A DNA stretch of 64,000 nucleotides. Origin: Rhodospirillaceae bacterium (GTDB taxonomy: Bacteria; Pseudomonadota; Alphaproteobacteria; UBA8366). The position numbers were made by a program, and so were the translations under genes. Below are positions 44,955 to 54,337 of the stretch, one piece after another (positions within the stretch are counted from its first letter, which is position 1; every line of letters begins with the position of its first letter). The stretch spans positions 28,740 through 92,739 of the forward strand of contig PBOR01000043.1 of assembly GCA_002724395.1 (NCBI GenBank). The letters are read 5' to 3'. The notes beneath the pieces were generated by a model. It was not told the DNA's origin, did no database searches, and was given only the letters and a program-made list of their open reading frames with translations.

Positions 44955-46367
44955 TCATGCCAACAAGGGCGGCGTTCCTAATATATCTTTCGACACGCCA
45001 ATAACAGACTCACATGCGAGCGAAATAGCCAATAACTCCTCATCGGCATTTTTTCTAGCGATGACTTGGAATCCAATTGGTATACCGAATGCATCTCGCC
45101 CTGCTGGCAGACTCAGTGCACACAAATCTAACAGATTAACAACGCTTGTATTTCGTAGGGCAGCCATGTTCAGCCGAAAATATTCTTCCGGCACCGCAAC
45201 CTCTTGCACCGTTGGTGCCGTTATGGGAACGGTGGGACCGACCAAAATATCAACATCATTAAAAATCGTATCTACATCAGACGCAAGCTCTAGTAAGCGG
45301 CTCCGGCGCGAAATATAATCAATCGCTGGGATCGCCTCTATTTTCTCGAATCGCGCAAGCACATTAGGATCAAGAGTCGCCTTCCAATCGGCGAATGTAT
45401 GATTAATAAGGGCCGCAAATTCGGGTGCAGCCAACCCGCCCCGTTCAAAAATTTCTTCAGCCTCGTTGATTGCAGGCACTTCCAAATCGGTTACGATGGC
45501 ACCGGCCTTCTCCAGCAAAATTAATGCCGCGGCCACACTCTCCGCAACGCCTGGATCACACCCATCAAACATGGCCTTGCAAACACCAATACGAAGTCCA
45601 CTAATCCGCCTTGTCCGCATTTTGGTCAGAACTTTATCGAACGTTTCCGTCGTTCCCGGGTCTATAATCGAGAATGCAACAATCGCATCAGAAACATTTC
45701 TTGTAAGGGTTCCCGGCGTGTCCAAACTAGTGCTAAGAGGGACTAGACCATCCGTTGACCAACGGTTTTTTGTAGTCTTCAGGCCGACCGTACCGGTCCA
45801 GCTTGCGGGTACTCGTACCGAGCCCGCTGTATCACTTCCCAACGCCACAAAAGCCGTCCCTTCGCAAATACTTACGCCGGCACCGGAGCTCGAACCACCA
45901 GAGACCCTGTAGGTTTTTCTATCCCAAGGATTACGTGGGATTTCCCAGTGAGGGTTAGTACCAATGCCGCCAAAAGCGAACTCGACCATATTGGTTTTAC
46001 CCATAAATGCCGCACCAGCAGATTTGAGCGCACTCACCACGGGCCCCTCTGCACACCATTCCGCAGGCAAGGCCGTCGGCGAGCCAGCAAAGGTTTGAAA
46101 TCCGTCCAGCCCGAATAGATCTTTAGCAGAAACCGGAATGCCAGCAAATAGGCCCGGCTCCCTTCTAGCTGCTAGAGCGTGGTCTATCGCTATCGCAGAA
46201 GCCAAGGCATTCCCTGGTTGCCATTGACTATAGGCGTTTAGTCGCTCACCAAACACTTCGTTCCGTGAAATTACCTGTTCGAAAATTCCTTGTGCCCGGC
46301 AATTGCCGTTGCGAAGCGCCAGAATGATATGTTCCAGCAACGGTTCATTTACTGTATCGGCACACAT
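44955..46367 (-). CDS. Amidase signature family enzyme
   Basis: A 470-residue amidase with the Ser-cisSer-Lys triad: Lys in VSAKDLFG, serines in GGSSSGAGVS and GSDTAGSVRVPAS. The family covers GatA, allophanate hydrolase (AtzF) and acylamidases; AtzF-like is a possibility but is not proven. ATG 46367 is preferred (AAGGA 7 bases upstream) over 46397. No transamidosome subunits gatB or gatC nearby, so it is not GatA. Confidence 0.88.
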   Translation of the reverse strand: MCADTVNEPLLEHIILALRNGNCRAQGIFEQVISRNEVFGERLNAYSQWQPGNALASAIAIDHALAARREPGLFAGIPVSAKDLFGLDGFQTFAGSPTALPAEWCAEGPVVSALKSAGAAFMGKTNMVEFAFGGIGTNPHWEIPRNPWDRKTYRVSGGSSSGAGVSICEGTAFVALGSDTAGSVRVPASWTGTVGLKTTKNRWSTDGLVPLSTSLDTPGTLTRNVSDAIVAFSIIDPGTTETFDKVLTKMRTRRISGLRIGVCKAMFDGCDPGVAESVAAALILLEKAGAIVTDLEVPAINEAEEIFERGGLAAPEFAALINHTFADWKATLDPNVLARFEKIEAIPAIDYISRRSRLLELASDVDTIFNDVDILVGPTVPITAPTVQEVAVPEEYFRLNMAALRNTSVVNLLDLCALSLPAGRDAFGIPIGFQVIARKNADEELLAISLACESVIGVSKDILGTPPLLA

Positions 46368-46464
46368 CGCAAAATCCTTCAAAAAAAGCCAATTCACATC
46401 TCATCTATAAACCAAGTTCTAAGAGTCTCTAGGCCCTTTTGGCGAATCGGATTAGAGTCGTATC

Positions 46465-46806
46465 ATGTCGATGATCTATCATCTCGCCCAAAAAGCCTAT
46501 TGGGAACCCGCTAAACGATCCGGCCTCTATACGGGCGGGCCCGCCGATGTACGCGATGGCTTTATCCATTTCTCAAGTAATACGCACATAAAAACTAGCG
46601 CATCGTTATATTGTAAAGGGCTGATGGACCTTATGTTGGTTGCAGTAAAGTCGGAGAAGCTCGGCCCCATTTTAAAATGGGAAAGCTCACGAGATGGAAT
46701 ATTCTTTCCCCACCTTTACGGCAGTCTTGACACTACACTTGTTGAATGGACCAAACTTTTGACACTCGGCAAAGACGGCCGGCACAAATTCCCACCGCTA
46801 GATTAA
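46465..46806 (+). CDS. DUF952 family protein
   Basis: A 113-residue protein of DUF952, a small fold distantly related to glutathione-transferase-like or ADP-ribosyl-like folds. Hallmarks are the MIYHLAQKAYWEPAKRSG start, DGFIHFSS and FPHLYGSL. The biological role is unknown. It sits 15 bases upstream of pyrD, so the two are probably co-transcribed. Confidence 0.82.
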   Translation: MSMIYHLAQKAYWEPAKRSGLYTGGPADVRDGFIHFSSNTHIKTSASLYCKGLMDLMLVAVKSEKLGPILKWESSRDGIFFPHLYGSLDTTLVEWTKLLTLGKDGRHKFPPLD

Positions 46807-46821
46807 AAAAATAATAGGACA

Positions 46822-47868
46822 ATGAAATACTCATCCCTTATTCTCCCTCTTCTACACCGCCTGGACCCAGAACGCGCTCACAACCTTACTTTAATAGGAC
46901 TACAACTCGGGCTCGGCCCAGGTCATTTAGAAGCAGATCACCCTTCGCTTGCCATCCAAGTTGCCGGAATCGATTTTCCTAATCCTATCGGCCTTGCAGC
47001 GGGTTTCGATAAGGATGCGCGCGTTTTCAACGCTATGCTTCAAGCAGGGTTTGGCTTTGCTGAATCTGGAACTGTGACACCGAAACCGCAAGCAGGCAAT
47101 CTGAAGCCGCGAATTTTTCGCCTGCCTGAAGACGACGCAGTTATCAACCGGCTTGGGTTCAACAATGGCGGGCTTGATGACTATGCACGACGCATGGCCG
47201 GCCCTAAAGCCGGGATCGTTGGAGCCAATATCGGACGCAACAAAGATTCAGTCGACGCCATAGAAGATTATGTGATCGGCGCGAGACGGATCGCACCCTT
47301 CTGCGACTATCTCACTATAAATATCTCCTCACCTAACACGCCAGGACTCAGAGATTTACAAAGTGCAGATACACTCTCTGCCCTTGTTGCGGCAGTCCAA
47401 TCCGCAGTAACAGAAACTGGAGCAGAACCACCTTTGTTCATTAAGATTGCACCCGACCTAACGGAGACGGATATAGACGACATTGCCGCCGTAGCGATCT
47501 CGTCTGGTATCAATGGTTTGATTGTCTCTAATACCACTATTGGACGACCCAATTTTTTAAAAGGAAACCATAGGGCAGAAAATGGCGGCCTCAGCGGCAA
47601 ACCCTTATTCGCGCCCTCTACCAAAATACTATCGGAAATGTATAAGCGCTGCGCGGGCAAGTTGCCGCTGATTGGTGTTGGTGGTATTTCGTCTGGCGAG
47701 GATGCTTACCGAAAAATACGATCCGGCGCGTCGCTCGTGCAATTATATACCGCACTAGTCTATCACGGGCCGCGCCTTATCACCGATATCAAGCGAGATC
47801 TCGCAAACTTTCTAAAAAGGGATGGATTTAGCACCATTACTGACGCCATCGGCGTCGATGTAAAATAA
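46822..47868 (+). CDS. pyrD: Dihydroorotate dehydrogenase (quinone), class 2
   Basis: The 348-residue membrane-associated PyrD oxidises dihydroorotate to orotate with FMN and quinone. The N-terminal helix (LILPLLHRLDPERAHN) is the class 2 membrane-binding extension. GLAAGFDKDARVFNA, INISSPNTPGLR (the class 2 catalytic Ser), and VSNTTIGRP are clear. It follows DUF952 by 15 bases. Confidence 0.96.
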   Translation: MKYSSLILPLLHRLDPERAHNLTLIGLQLGLGPGHLEADHPSLAIQVAGIDFPNPIGLAAGFDKDARVFNAMLQAGFGFAESGTVTPKPQAGNLKPRIFRLPEDDAVINRLGFNNGGLDDYARRMAGPKAGIVGANIGRNKDSVDAIEDYVIGARRIAPFCDYLTINISSPNTPGLRDLQSADTLSALVAAVQSAVTETGAEPPLFIKIAPDLTETDIDDIAAVAISSGINGLIVSNTTIGRPNFLKGNHRAENGGLSGKPLFAPSTKILSEMYKRCAGKLPLIGVGGISSGEDAYRKIRSGASLVQLYTALVYHGPRLITDIKRDLANFLKRDGFSTITDAIGVDVK

Positions 47869-47954
47869 TTGACAAAGCTTGCCCGAAGGCTCAACGCTGC
47901 GTAACCTCTTGGTGATTCGGCGTTGCGTTAACGGGCTCGAGAAGACAGAATTAG

Positions 47955-49235
47955 ATGTCAAAGCAACAACATACGATTATTTTTGCCTGCTACGCGTGTA
48001 TAGCGCTGATTACCATGTTTGCATTGCCCAGACTAGTATTTGGGCTAGACCATTTTACAGCGATTTTGTTAGGCACCGTCCTGCTTCTCTCCGGTGGCCT
48101 ACTCCATGAAATTTTCACTCGACGGATCAACGAAACACAGGAGATACGCCGCCTCATTATTCTTCGCAATGCTTATAATCAAAACCAAGAAGACCTATCC
48201 CGCAACCGCGATGAACTACGTCGCGTTTATGAAGTTCTTGAACAATTCAACAGCCAAAACGACGGAAAAAAAACAACCGAAGACATTCGAGAGGTAGCCT
48301 CCGAAGTTAAGGTTCTGCATGGTTTGGTTGAACAACTTTATTCATCGGGCAAGGATGAGAAACGCGCCACTACAGTAGATACTTTGGATGAGGACCCAAC
48401 AAAAGCGAACTTAGGAAAACTACCAGCTGTTGGCGGGCGAAAAATTAGTGAACTCAGCGATGACCATATTCTAGAAATCGTGCGAGATGCCCTAAGGCAA
48501 AGCCGCGTTGATCTCTTCCTTCAGCCCATCGTCAGCCTTCCACAGCGCAAGCGTCGGTTCTTCGAAAGCTTCATTCATATGCGTTCAGCAGACGGTGCCA
48601 CCATTACGCCGGACCAATGCATGGGCCTCGCAAAAGAAAAGGATTTAGGTCTCGCCATAGACAACATGTTGCTTTTTAGAAGTATCCAGTTATTAAAAAA
48701 GGCGCAACAACATGATTACTCCACGGCGTTTTTCTGCAACATATCTCCCAATACTTTTTCGGACCGAGAGTTTTTTGGTGATTTTATTGAATATCTCGAG
48801 AGCAACCGAGAGCTTGCACCATGCATCGTTTTTCAATTGGCTCAAGCAGATATGGTCGCCCAAGCGGAAGATGTAACAAATGATTTACAAAGACTCGCTA
48901 GTGTTGGCTATCGACTTTGTATGAACCAAGTTACGGACTTGAATTTCGACCCAAGAGGCTTGGAGGTAAAAGGTTTTCGCTTTGTCAAATTGCGTATCGA
49001 CCGCATTCTCAACACAGACTCCCCGTATTCTGCCGCCGACATTCACTCGATAAAAGAAGAACTCGATGCCGCCAACGTAGACTTGATCATCGAGAATGTG
49101 GAGACTGAGCAAGCGCTTATTGAAATATTAGAATTCAACATTGATCTCGGTCAGGGATTCTTATTCGGTGAACCGCGGCCCAGCAAAGACCCTGTTGCTG
49201 AGAAATTGCCTGAACTCCGAGTAGTATCCGAATAA
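47955..49235 (+). CDS. TipF-like protein: membrane-anchored degenerate EAL domain
   Basis: A 426-residue protein with two N-terminal hydrophobic helices (about 8-27 and 33-52), a coiled-coil region (about 57-100), and a C-terminal EAL domain (about 175-415). Catalytic residues are mostly lost: ESF at 204-206 replaces EAL, QLAQAD at 294-299 replaces the ELTE-type block, NQ at 324-325 replaces the DD pair, while Asn262, Lys345, Glu380 and Gln400 stay. It probably binds rather than cuts c-di-GMP. The layout matches Caulobacter TipF, a c-di-GMP receptor for polar flagellum placement. Confidence 0.8.
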   Translation: MSKQQHTIIFACYACIALITMFALPRLVFGLDHFTAILLGTVLLLSGGLLHEIFTRRINETQEIRRLIILRNAYNQNQEDLSRNRDELRRVYEVLEQFNSQNDGKKTTEDIREVASEVKVLHGLVEQLYSSGKDEKRATTVDTLDEDPTKANLGKLPAVGGRKISELSDDHILEIVRDALRQSRVDLFLQPIVSLPQRKRRFFESFIHMRSADGATITPDQCMGLAKEKDLGLAIDNMLLFRSIQLLKKAQQHDYSTAFFCNISPNTFSDREFFGDFIEYLESNRELAPCIVFQLAQADMVAQAEDVTNDLQRLASVGYRLCMNQVTDLNFDPRGLEVKGFRFVKLRIDRILNTDSPYSAADIHSIKEELDAANVDLIIENVETEQALIEILEFNIDLGQGFLFGEPRPSKDPVAEKLPELRVVSE

Positions 49236-49264
49236 TCCACCCACATATTTTTAATTAAAGACTG

Positions 49265-50131
49265 ATGACAAAACCCATATTTATCGACCATGTTGCCTTG
49301 ATTGCCCATGACTATGATTTATTCATTCTAGACCAATGGGGTGTGCTTCATGACGGAGAACGCGCCCATGATGGTGCAATTGACGCAATGATAGAGATTA
49401 AATCAGCAGGCAAAACCATCATTCTGGTATCCAATTCCTCAAAGCGCGTACCGATCAGCATAAAACGCCTTTTGAGACTTGGCTTCTCATCAGACTTATA
49501 TGATCACATCATCACGTCTGGTGAACTTGCCTGGCAAGCGATGAAGACAAAATCAGATCCGTTATACGAAACTCTGGGACCAAAATGTTTCGTCATTAAC
49601 AAATTTGGTGATTCTGTTTTTCTCGAAGGGCAATCTCTCGAGACCGTTGATATCGTGGAACAGGCAGATTTTCTGTTAGTCGCTGATTTGCCAGAAGAAC
49701 CCATTGAAAGTTTGGAGCCGACCCTAAAAGTCGCAGCCAAACTTGGCCTACCAATGCTATTGCTTAATCCTGATTTTGCTAGCATCAACCCACTGGGAGA
49801 ATTGCACCCCACTCCCGGAATCCTCGGGCGCGCCTATGAGGGATTTGGAGGAACTGTGAAAATTCATGGAAAACCCAATCCAGCCGTGTATGAAACTTGT
49901 TTCAAACTAGCCCCGAGAGCACAAAAAGCAATTGCCATTGGAGATTCGCTTCATCATGACATCGCCGGAGCTAATGGAGCTGGAATCGACTCTATTTTTA
50001 TCACTAGCGGCGTTCATGTCTTCGAGTTGGGAACAGAGCCGGGCAAAGCTCCTACTCAGGAAAAGATTAATACTCTGTGCACGGAGCTAGGCCAATCGCC
50101 CACTTTTTGGAGTCCCAGATTCACTTGGTAA
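49265..50131 (+). CDS. HAD-superfamily IIA phosphatase
   Basis: A 288-residue HAD phosphatase with the NagD-like layout: nucleophile region FILDQWGVLHDG near the start, SNSSKRVP as motif II, and GDSLHHDIAGANGAG as the last motif. It matches the TIGR01459-type alphaproteobacterial subgroup of unknown substrate. It follows the TipF-like gene by 29 bases and could share its transcript. Confidence 0.88.
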   Translation: MTKPIFIDHVALIAHDYDLFILDQWGVLHDGERAHDGAIDAMIEIKSAGKTIILVSNSSKRVPISIKRLLRLGFSSDLYDHIITSGELAWQAMKTKSDPLYETLGPKCFVINKFGDSVFLEGQSLETVDIVEQADFLLVADLPEEPIESLEPTLKVAAKLGLPMLLLNPDFASINPLGELHPTPGILGRAYEGFGGTVKIHGKPNPAVYETCFKLAPRAQKAIAIGDSLHHDIAGANGAGIDSIFITSGVHVFELGTEPGKAPTQEKINTLCTELGQSPTFWSPRFTW

Positions 50132-50244
50132 GGCGGTCGCTCGCATCCAACAAATTCGAATAACCATCAATCTCGTTTAAAAAAACAACCCTCTGACTAA
50201 AGATTGCCGTGCTACTTGGAAGTACGGGGGAGTATACCTGATAA

Positions 50245-51519
50245 ATGCGCTTTGCCTCCAACCTTTCAAAAAAGGTCCCCTTTTTCTACGGATGGATCAT
50301 TGTTGGATGTTCAATGTGTGCCAACTTTTCCCGTCAAGGGTCCGCGGTGGCAACACTATCAGTCTTTGCGGTACCAATGACGAACGAATTCAACTGGTCC
50401 ATGACCGCAATTTCTGGGGCCGTATCGCTGGGCGGAGTGCTCGGCGCGATAGTTTCACCAAAAGTTGGTGTTTTGGTAGACCGCCGTGGTGCCGGCCAAG
50501 TGCTTACTATCGGCACTCTAATGATCGGCGTCAGTATGATTGCGCTTTCAATGACCACCTCGTTGATCTGGTTTTATATCGCGTACTGTCTTGGTCGTAT
50601 GACATTCGCAGGCCCATTTGAGATTGCCAATACTAGCGCTGTCGCAAACTGGTTTATTCACTTACGCGCGCGCGCGATGTCTTTTACAGCGCTTGCTCAC
50701 AGTATCGGCCTAGCCGTTTTTCCAATTGTGGCTTTTGCGGTTATCCATGCCTGGGATTGGCGCGCGGGATGGCTTGCTATCGCAGGTCTCGTCTTGGTGT
50801 TTGGCGTTGTCCCCAATTTATTCCTAATGATCCAGCGCCCAGAAGACGTAGGCCTAAGGCCATATTCGGCTGAATTAAATCTCACTAAACACGCTGATAG
50901 ACCGCGGGCTAAAGAGGTTGAAGAGGAATTAAGCTTCACGCGGAAAGAAGCATCGCAGACGCCAACATTTTGGGTATTAATCGCAATCTCAGTATTTATT
51001 TATCCTGTTCAGGCGGGCATTAGCCTGCATCAGGCACCGCATTATATTAACTGTGGGCTTTCACTTGGCATTGCGGCCACGGCAGTGAGCACTTTTTCGG
51101 TTATGTCAGCCGTCAGCGCTTTAGTTTTTGGACATCTTGAAGCACGATTTGGTGTACGGCGTTGTCTAGCTGTCGCGGCCGCCCTGATGGCTATTGGTGC
51201 TGCATCGATGTTATTGGTGACAAATGCGTGGAATGCTTATCTATCGGCATTCGTATTTGGTGCTGGAATTGGTGGACTGATAGCGCTTTTCCCCGTGGCT
51301 TGGGCAAATTGTTTTGGTCGAAAAAATTTGGGGACAATACGTGGGGTCACATTGCCGGTCCAAACACTTGCCCAAGCGACCGGGCCTCTTCTTTCAGGTA
51401 CGCTGTTTGATTTATCAGGTTCATATACCCTGTCTTTAAGCTTATTTTGTGCCAGCTCATGCGTGGCCAGTATTCTAGCTTTATTTGTCGTCCGGCCTTT
51501 AAAGTCCGTCGGGAATTAA
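50245..51519 (+). CDS. MFS transporter (monocarboxylate/oxalate-formate type)
   Basis: A 424-residue transporter with twelve predicted helices. The early GWIIVGCSMCANFSRQGSA segment and the loop around RPEDVGLRPY resemble the oxalate:formate antiporter/monocarboxylate branch of MFS. Substrate is not decidable here. It ends 340 bases upstream of the methylmalonyl-CoA mutase gene. Confidence 0.85.
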   Translation: MRFASNLSKKVPFFYGWIIVGCSMCANFSRQGSAVATLSVFAVPMTNEFNWSMTAISGAVSLGGVLGAIVSPKVGVLVDRRGAGQVLTIGTLMIGVSMIALSMTTSLIWFYIAYCLGRMTFAGPFEIANTSAVANWFIHLRARAMSFTALAHSIGLAVFPIVAFAVIHAWDWRAGWLAIAGLVLVFGVVPNLFLMIQRPEDVGLRPYSAELNLTKHADRPRAKEVEEELSFTRKEASQTPTFWVLIAISVFIYPVQAGISLHQAPHYINCGLSLGIAATAVSTFSVMSAVSALVFGHLEARFGVRRCLAVAAALMAIGAASMLLVTNAWNAYLSAFVFGAGIGGLIALFPVAWANCFGRKNLGTIRGVTLPVQTLAQATGPLLSGTLFDLSGSYTLSLSLFCASSCVASILALFVVRPLKSVGN

Positions 51520-51859
51520 AAAGCCAGAGAGTTCTATGTAAACAAGTAAAAATTTTTTGCCGTAAGTTTTGTCATTCCATCAGTATTTTTTCCCAGGCTA
51601 AAATATATTCCTATCAATGGGTTAACCTACGAGTCTTTTAGTAAATCTTGTTCGTTCCAAAACCCGCTCAATCGAGGTAGCCTACTTTGCTATTTAAGTA
51701 TTCAGCAGCTTGTTAAATCTTTACGATATTCAGTCATTGCAAATTCACCAGAATATCGCGAAATTAGCCTTCACAAAGCAAAAGTTGCTATAATTACCTT
51801 CGCCCCGTATGAGATTCCGCCTATCAACAGCCAATAGAAAGGGGCATTGAGGATGTCAT
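51520..51859. other. 340-base region upstream of the mutase gene
   Basis: AT-rich, no coding frame. It contains an extended -10 promoter (51786-51794) before the mutase start and no cobalamin riboswitch that I can recognise. No terminator for the MFS gene was seen. Confidence 0.5.
51786..51794 (+). promoter_or_regulatory. Extended -10 promoter of the mutase gene
   Basis: TGC followed by consensus TATAAT (51789-51794), the TGn extended -10 form that can act with a weak -35; the -35 candidate at 51766-51771 (AGCCTT) is indeed poor. The start would be near 51801, about 59 bases before ATG 51860. Confidence 0.5.
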
Positions 51860-54013
51860 ATGGCAAAACAAAAGAAACCAACCCTCGACGACTGGGCAAA
51901 GCGTGCAGATAGCGAAGCGAAAGGCTCCACTGCGGATAATATCGCTTGGAAAACGCCAGAAGGGATAGCGGTTAAGCCACTCTATACTGTTGAAGACTTA
52001 GACACACTCGACCACCTCGACACGATGCCCGGCCTACCGCCTTTTACGCGGGGACCTCGCGCCACCATGTATATAGGCCGGCCTTGGACCGTCCGACAAT
52101 ATGCCGGGTTTTCAACTGCTGAAGCATCCAACGCATTTTATCGAAAAGGGCTCGCCGCAGGCCAAATGGGGCTCTCTATTGCCTTTGATCTAGCAACTCA
52201 TCGCGGCTATGATTCCGATCATCCACGTGTTGTTGGTGATGTAGGCAAGGCCGGCGTTGCGATCGATTCAATCGAAGACATGAAAATCCTGTTTGATGGT
52301 ATTCCGCTTGATCAAATGAGCGTATCCATGACTATGAACGGGGCAGTGCTGCCAATATTAGCTAATTTCATTGTTGCTGGCGAAGAACAGGGCGTCGGGC
52401 CGGGAAAACTATCAGGTACAATTCAAAACGACATCCTTAAAGAGTTTATGGTCCGCAATACTTATATATATCCGCCGGAACCTTCCATGCGGATCGTAGC
52501 AGATATTATAAAATATACTTCCCAGCATATGCCGCGTTTTAACTCTATCTCCATATCCGGCTATCACATGCAAGAAGCAGGCGCTACCTGCGTCCAAGAG
52601 CTCGCCTTCACTTTAGCCGACGGCATCGAATATGTAAGGGCTGCCGCCGCCAAAGGGTTAGACGTGGACACATTCGCCCCTAGGCTCTCCTTCTTCTTTT
52701 GCCTAGGCATGAATTTCTTTATGGAAATCGCAAAACTTCGCGCCGCACGCCTGCTTTGGTCAGAGTTAATGCAAAGAAACTTCAAGCCGAAAGATGAGCG
52801 CTCCCTAATGCTGCGCACCCATTGCCAAACATCGGGCGTGTCACTCACAGAACAAGACCCCTACAACAATATTATGCGGACTACTGTGGAAGCTATGGCG
52901 GGAGTGCTTGGCGGAACACAGTCACTCCACACCAATTCCTTCGATGAAGCATTAGCGCTACCGAGCGAATTTTCATCCCGGATTGCGCGTAATACTCAAC
53001 TGATTTTGCAGGAAGAAACCGGTATTACCAATGTAGTTGATCCCTTGGCTGGCAGTTATTATCTGGAATCGCTGACTGCTAGTGTCACCTCCGAGGCGCG
53101 CAAACTCATCGACGAGGTTGAAGACCTAGGCGGCATGACCAGAGCCATCGAGGCTGGCATGCCCAAACTCCGAATTGAGGAGGCCGCAGCGCGCCGCCAA
53201 GCCCGTATCGACCGAGGCGAAGAAGTGATAGTTGGTGTCAATAAGTATCAGTCTGAAGAGAAAGACAGCGTTGAACTTCTAGACATCGACAATAGCTCGG
53301 TGCGCCTATCCCAAATCGCCCGGTTAGAGAAAATTCGTGCCGATCGAAACACAAGCGCATGCAGCGCAGCACTCAACGCGCTTACCGAAGCTGCACAAAA
53401 CGAAAGTGGTAATCTGTTAGCGCTTGCCATCGATGCGGCTCGGGAAAGGGCCACCGTGGGAGAAATTTCCGACGCGCTGGAGAAATGTTACACCCGCCAC
53501 CGCGCTGTCATTCGGTCCATCTCCGGTGTATACGGCTCAGTATACGAAGGAGACGAAGGCTTCGAAAAAATCCAATCAGAAATCAAAAACTTCCAAACAA
53601 ACGAAGGCCGACGACCACGCATGTTGGTAGTCAAAATGGGTCAGGACGGCCATGATCGAGGCGCGAAAGTTATCGCCTCCGCTTTCGCCGATATCGGCTT
53701 CGATGTGGACATAGGACCGCTGTTCCAAACACCCGATGAGGTGGCAAGGCAGGCCATAGAAAACGATGTGCATGTGATTGGCGTTTCAAGCCAAGCAGCA
53801 GGCCACAAGACCCTTGTCCCTCAGCTCATTGAAAGCCTCAAGGAGCTTGGTAGCGAAGATATCATTACTATTTGTGGTGGGGTCATCCCACCGCAAGATT
53901 ATGAGTTTTTGCAAGAAGCGGGCACGGCAGCCATCTTCGGCCCCGGCACAAACATCCCGGTCGCCGCTAGCGAAATTTTGCAGCTGGTAGCAAGACGGCG
54001 TTTGGCTGCCTAA
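51860..54013 (+). CDS. scpA: Methylmalonyl-CoA mutase
   Basis: A 717-residue adenosylcobalamin-dependent mutase (L-methylmalonyl-CoA to succinyl-CoA). The N-terminal TIM-barrel half carries the substrate-binding region ([22 protein letters not shown] and [15 protein letters not shown]); the C-terminal B12 domain has the D-x-H-x-x-G base-off motif in [11 protein letters not shown] and a GGVIPPQDY loop. No small subunit gene follows, consistent with a homodimer. GAGG about 8 bases before the ATG. It connects with cobST (cofactor) and meaB (protection). Confidence 0.96.
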   Translation: MAKQKKPTLDDWAKRADSEAKGSTADNIAWKTPEGIAVKPLYTVEDLDTLDHLDTMPGLPPFTRGPRATMYIGRPWTVRQYAGFSTAEASNAFYRKGLAAGQMGLSIAFDLATHRGYDSDHPRVVGDVGKAGVAIDSIEDMKILFDGIPLDQMSVSMTMNGAVLPILANFIVAGEEQGVGPGKLSGTIQNDILKEFMVRNTYIYPPEPSMRIVADIIKYTSQHMPRFNSISISGYHMQEAGATCVQELAFTLADGIEYVRAAAAKGLDVDTFAPRLSFFFCLGMNFFMEIAKLRAARLLWSELMQRNFKPKDERSLMLRTHCQTSGVSLTEQDPYNNIMRTTVEAMAGVLGGTQSLHTNSFDEALALPSEFSSRIARNTQLILQEETGITNVVDPLAGSYYLESLTASVTSEARKLIDEVEDLGGMTRAIEAGMPKLRIEEAAARRQARIDRGEEVIVGVNKYQSEEKDSVELLDIDNSSVRLSQIARLEKIRADRNTSACSAALNALTEAAQNESGNLLALAIDAARERATVGEISDALEKCYTRHRAVIRSISGVYGSVYEGDEGFEKIQSEIKNFQTNEGRRPRMLVVKMGQDGHDRGAKVIASAFADIGFDVDIGPLFQTPDEVARQAIENDVHVIGVSSQAAGHKTLVPQLIESLKELGSEDIITICGGVIPPQDYEFLQEAGTAAIFGPGTNIPVAASEILQLVARRRLAA

Positions 54014-54337
54014 ATGGCATGTTATTGGCTACCAAAATAAAAACCGCTGGGATCATTAAATGTACATCAATTAGGAACGGGCCTCTCGGCTGTGGGTATA
54101 GGCCGGGCATTTACTGATTTGGGAGCAGTTGTCCGTTGCCCTGAAGACACCCGCCCGGTCTCGCCCGTATTGATTAAACCTAACAATAGTTTTGCATATT
54201 GTTTAGTTGATGAAGAGTACGTGATCGACCCATAGCGCTGTTAAGGATAGAGCTAACCAATCAATTATTGAAAATATTACTGAGTGGCCACGGAGATTAA
54301 TATCAACGTAAATTTACAAAACATGGAGAATCAAAAC
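54014..54337. other. Intergenic region downstream of the mutase gene
   Basis: It holds a CoA-transferase remnant (54041-54235) and otherwise no recognisable gene. No terminator for either convergent gene was seen. Confidence 0.5.
54041..54235 (+). pseudogene. CaiB/BaiF CoA-transferase N-terminal remnant
   Basis: A 64-codon open stretch between stops has no ATG at its start. Its residues read PLGSLNVHQLGTGLSA, then RAFTDLGAVVR, the first helices and the Rossmann turn of CaiB/BaiF CoA-transferases (PLxGLxV-x2-LGxGLSA-x-R-DLGA-x-VxR). The rest of a roughly 400-residue family is missing. It appears to be a truncated relic in the 3' flank of the mutase gene. Identification is by eye. Confidence 0.5.

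Noticed and set aside
46367..46397. Amidase start at 46397
   Set aside because: Extra residues look non-coding and AAGGA supports ATG 46367.
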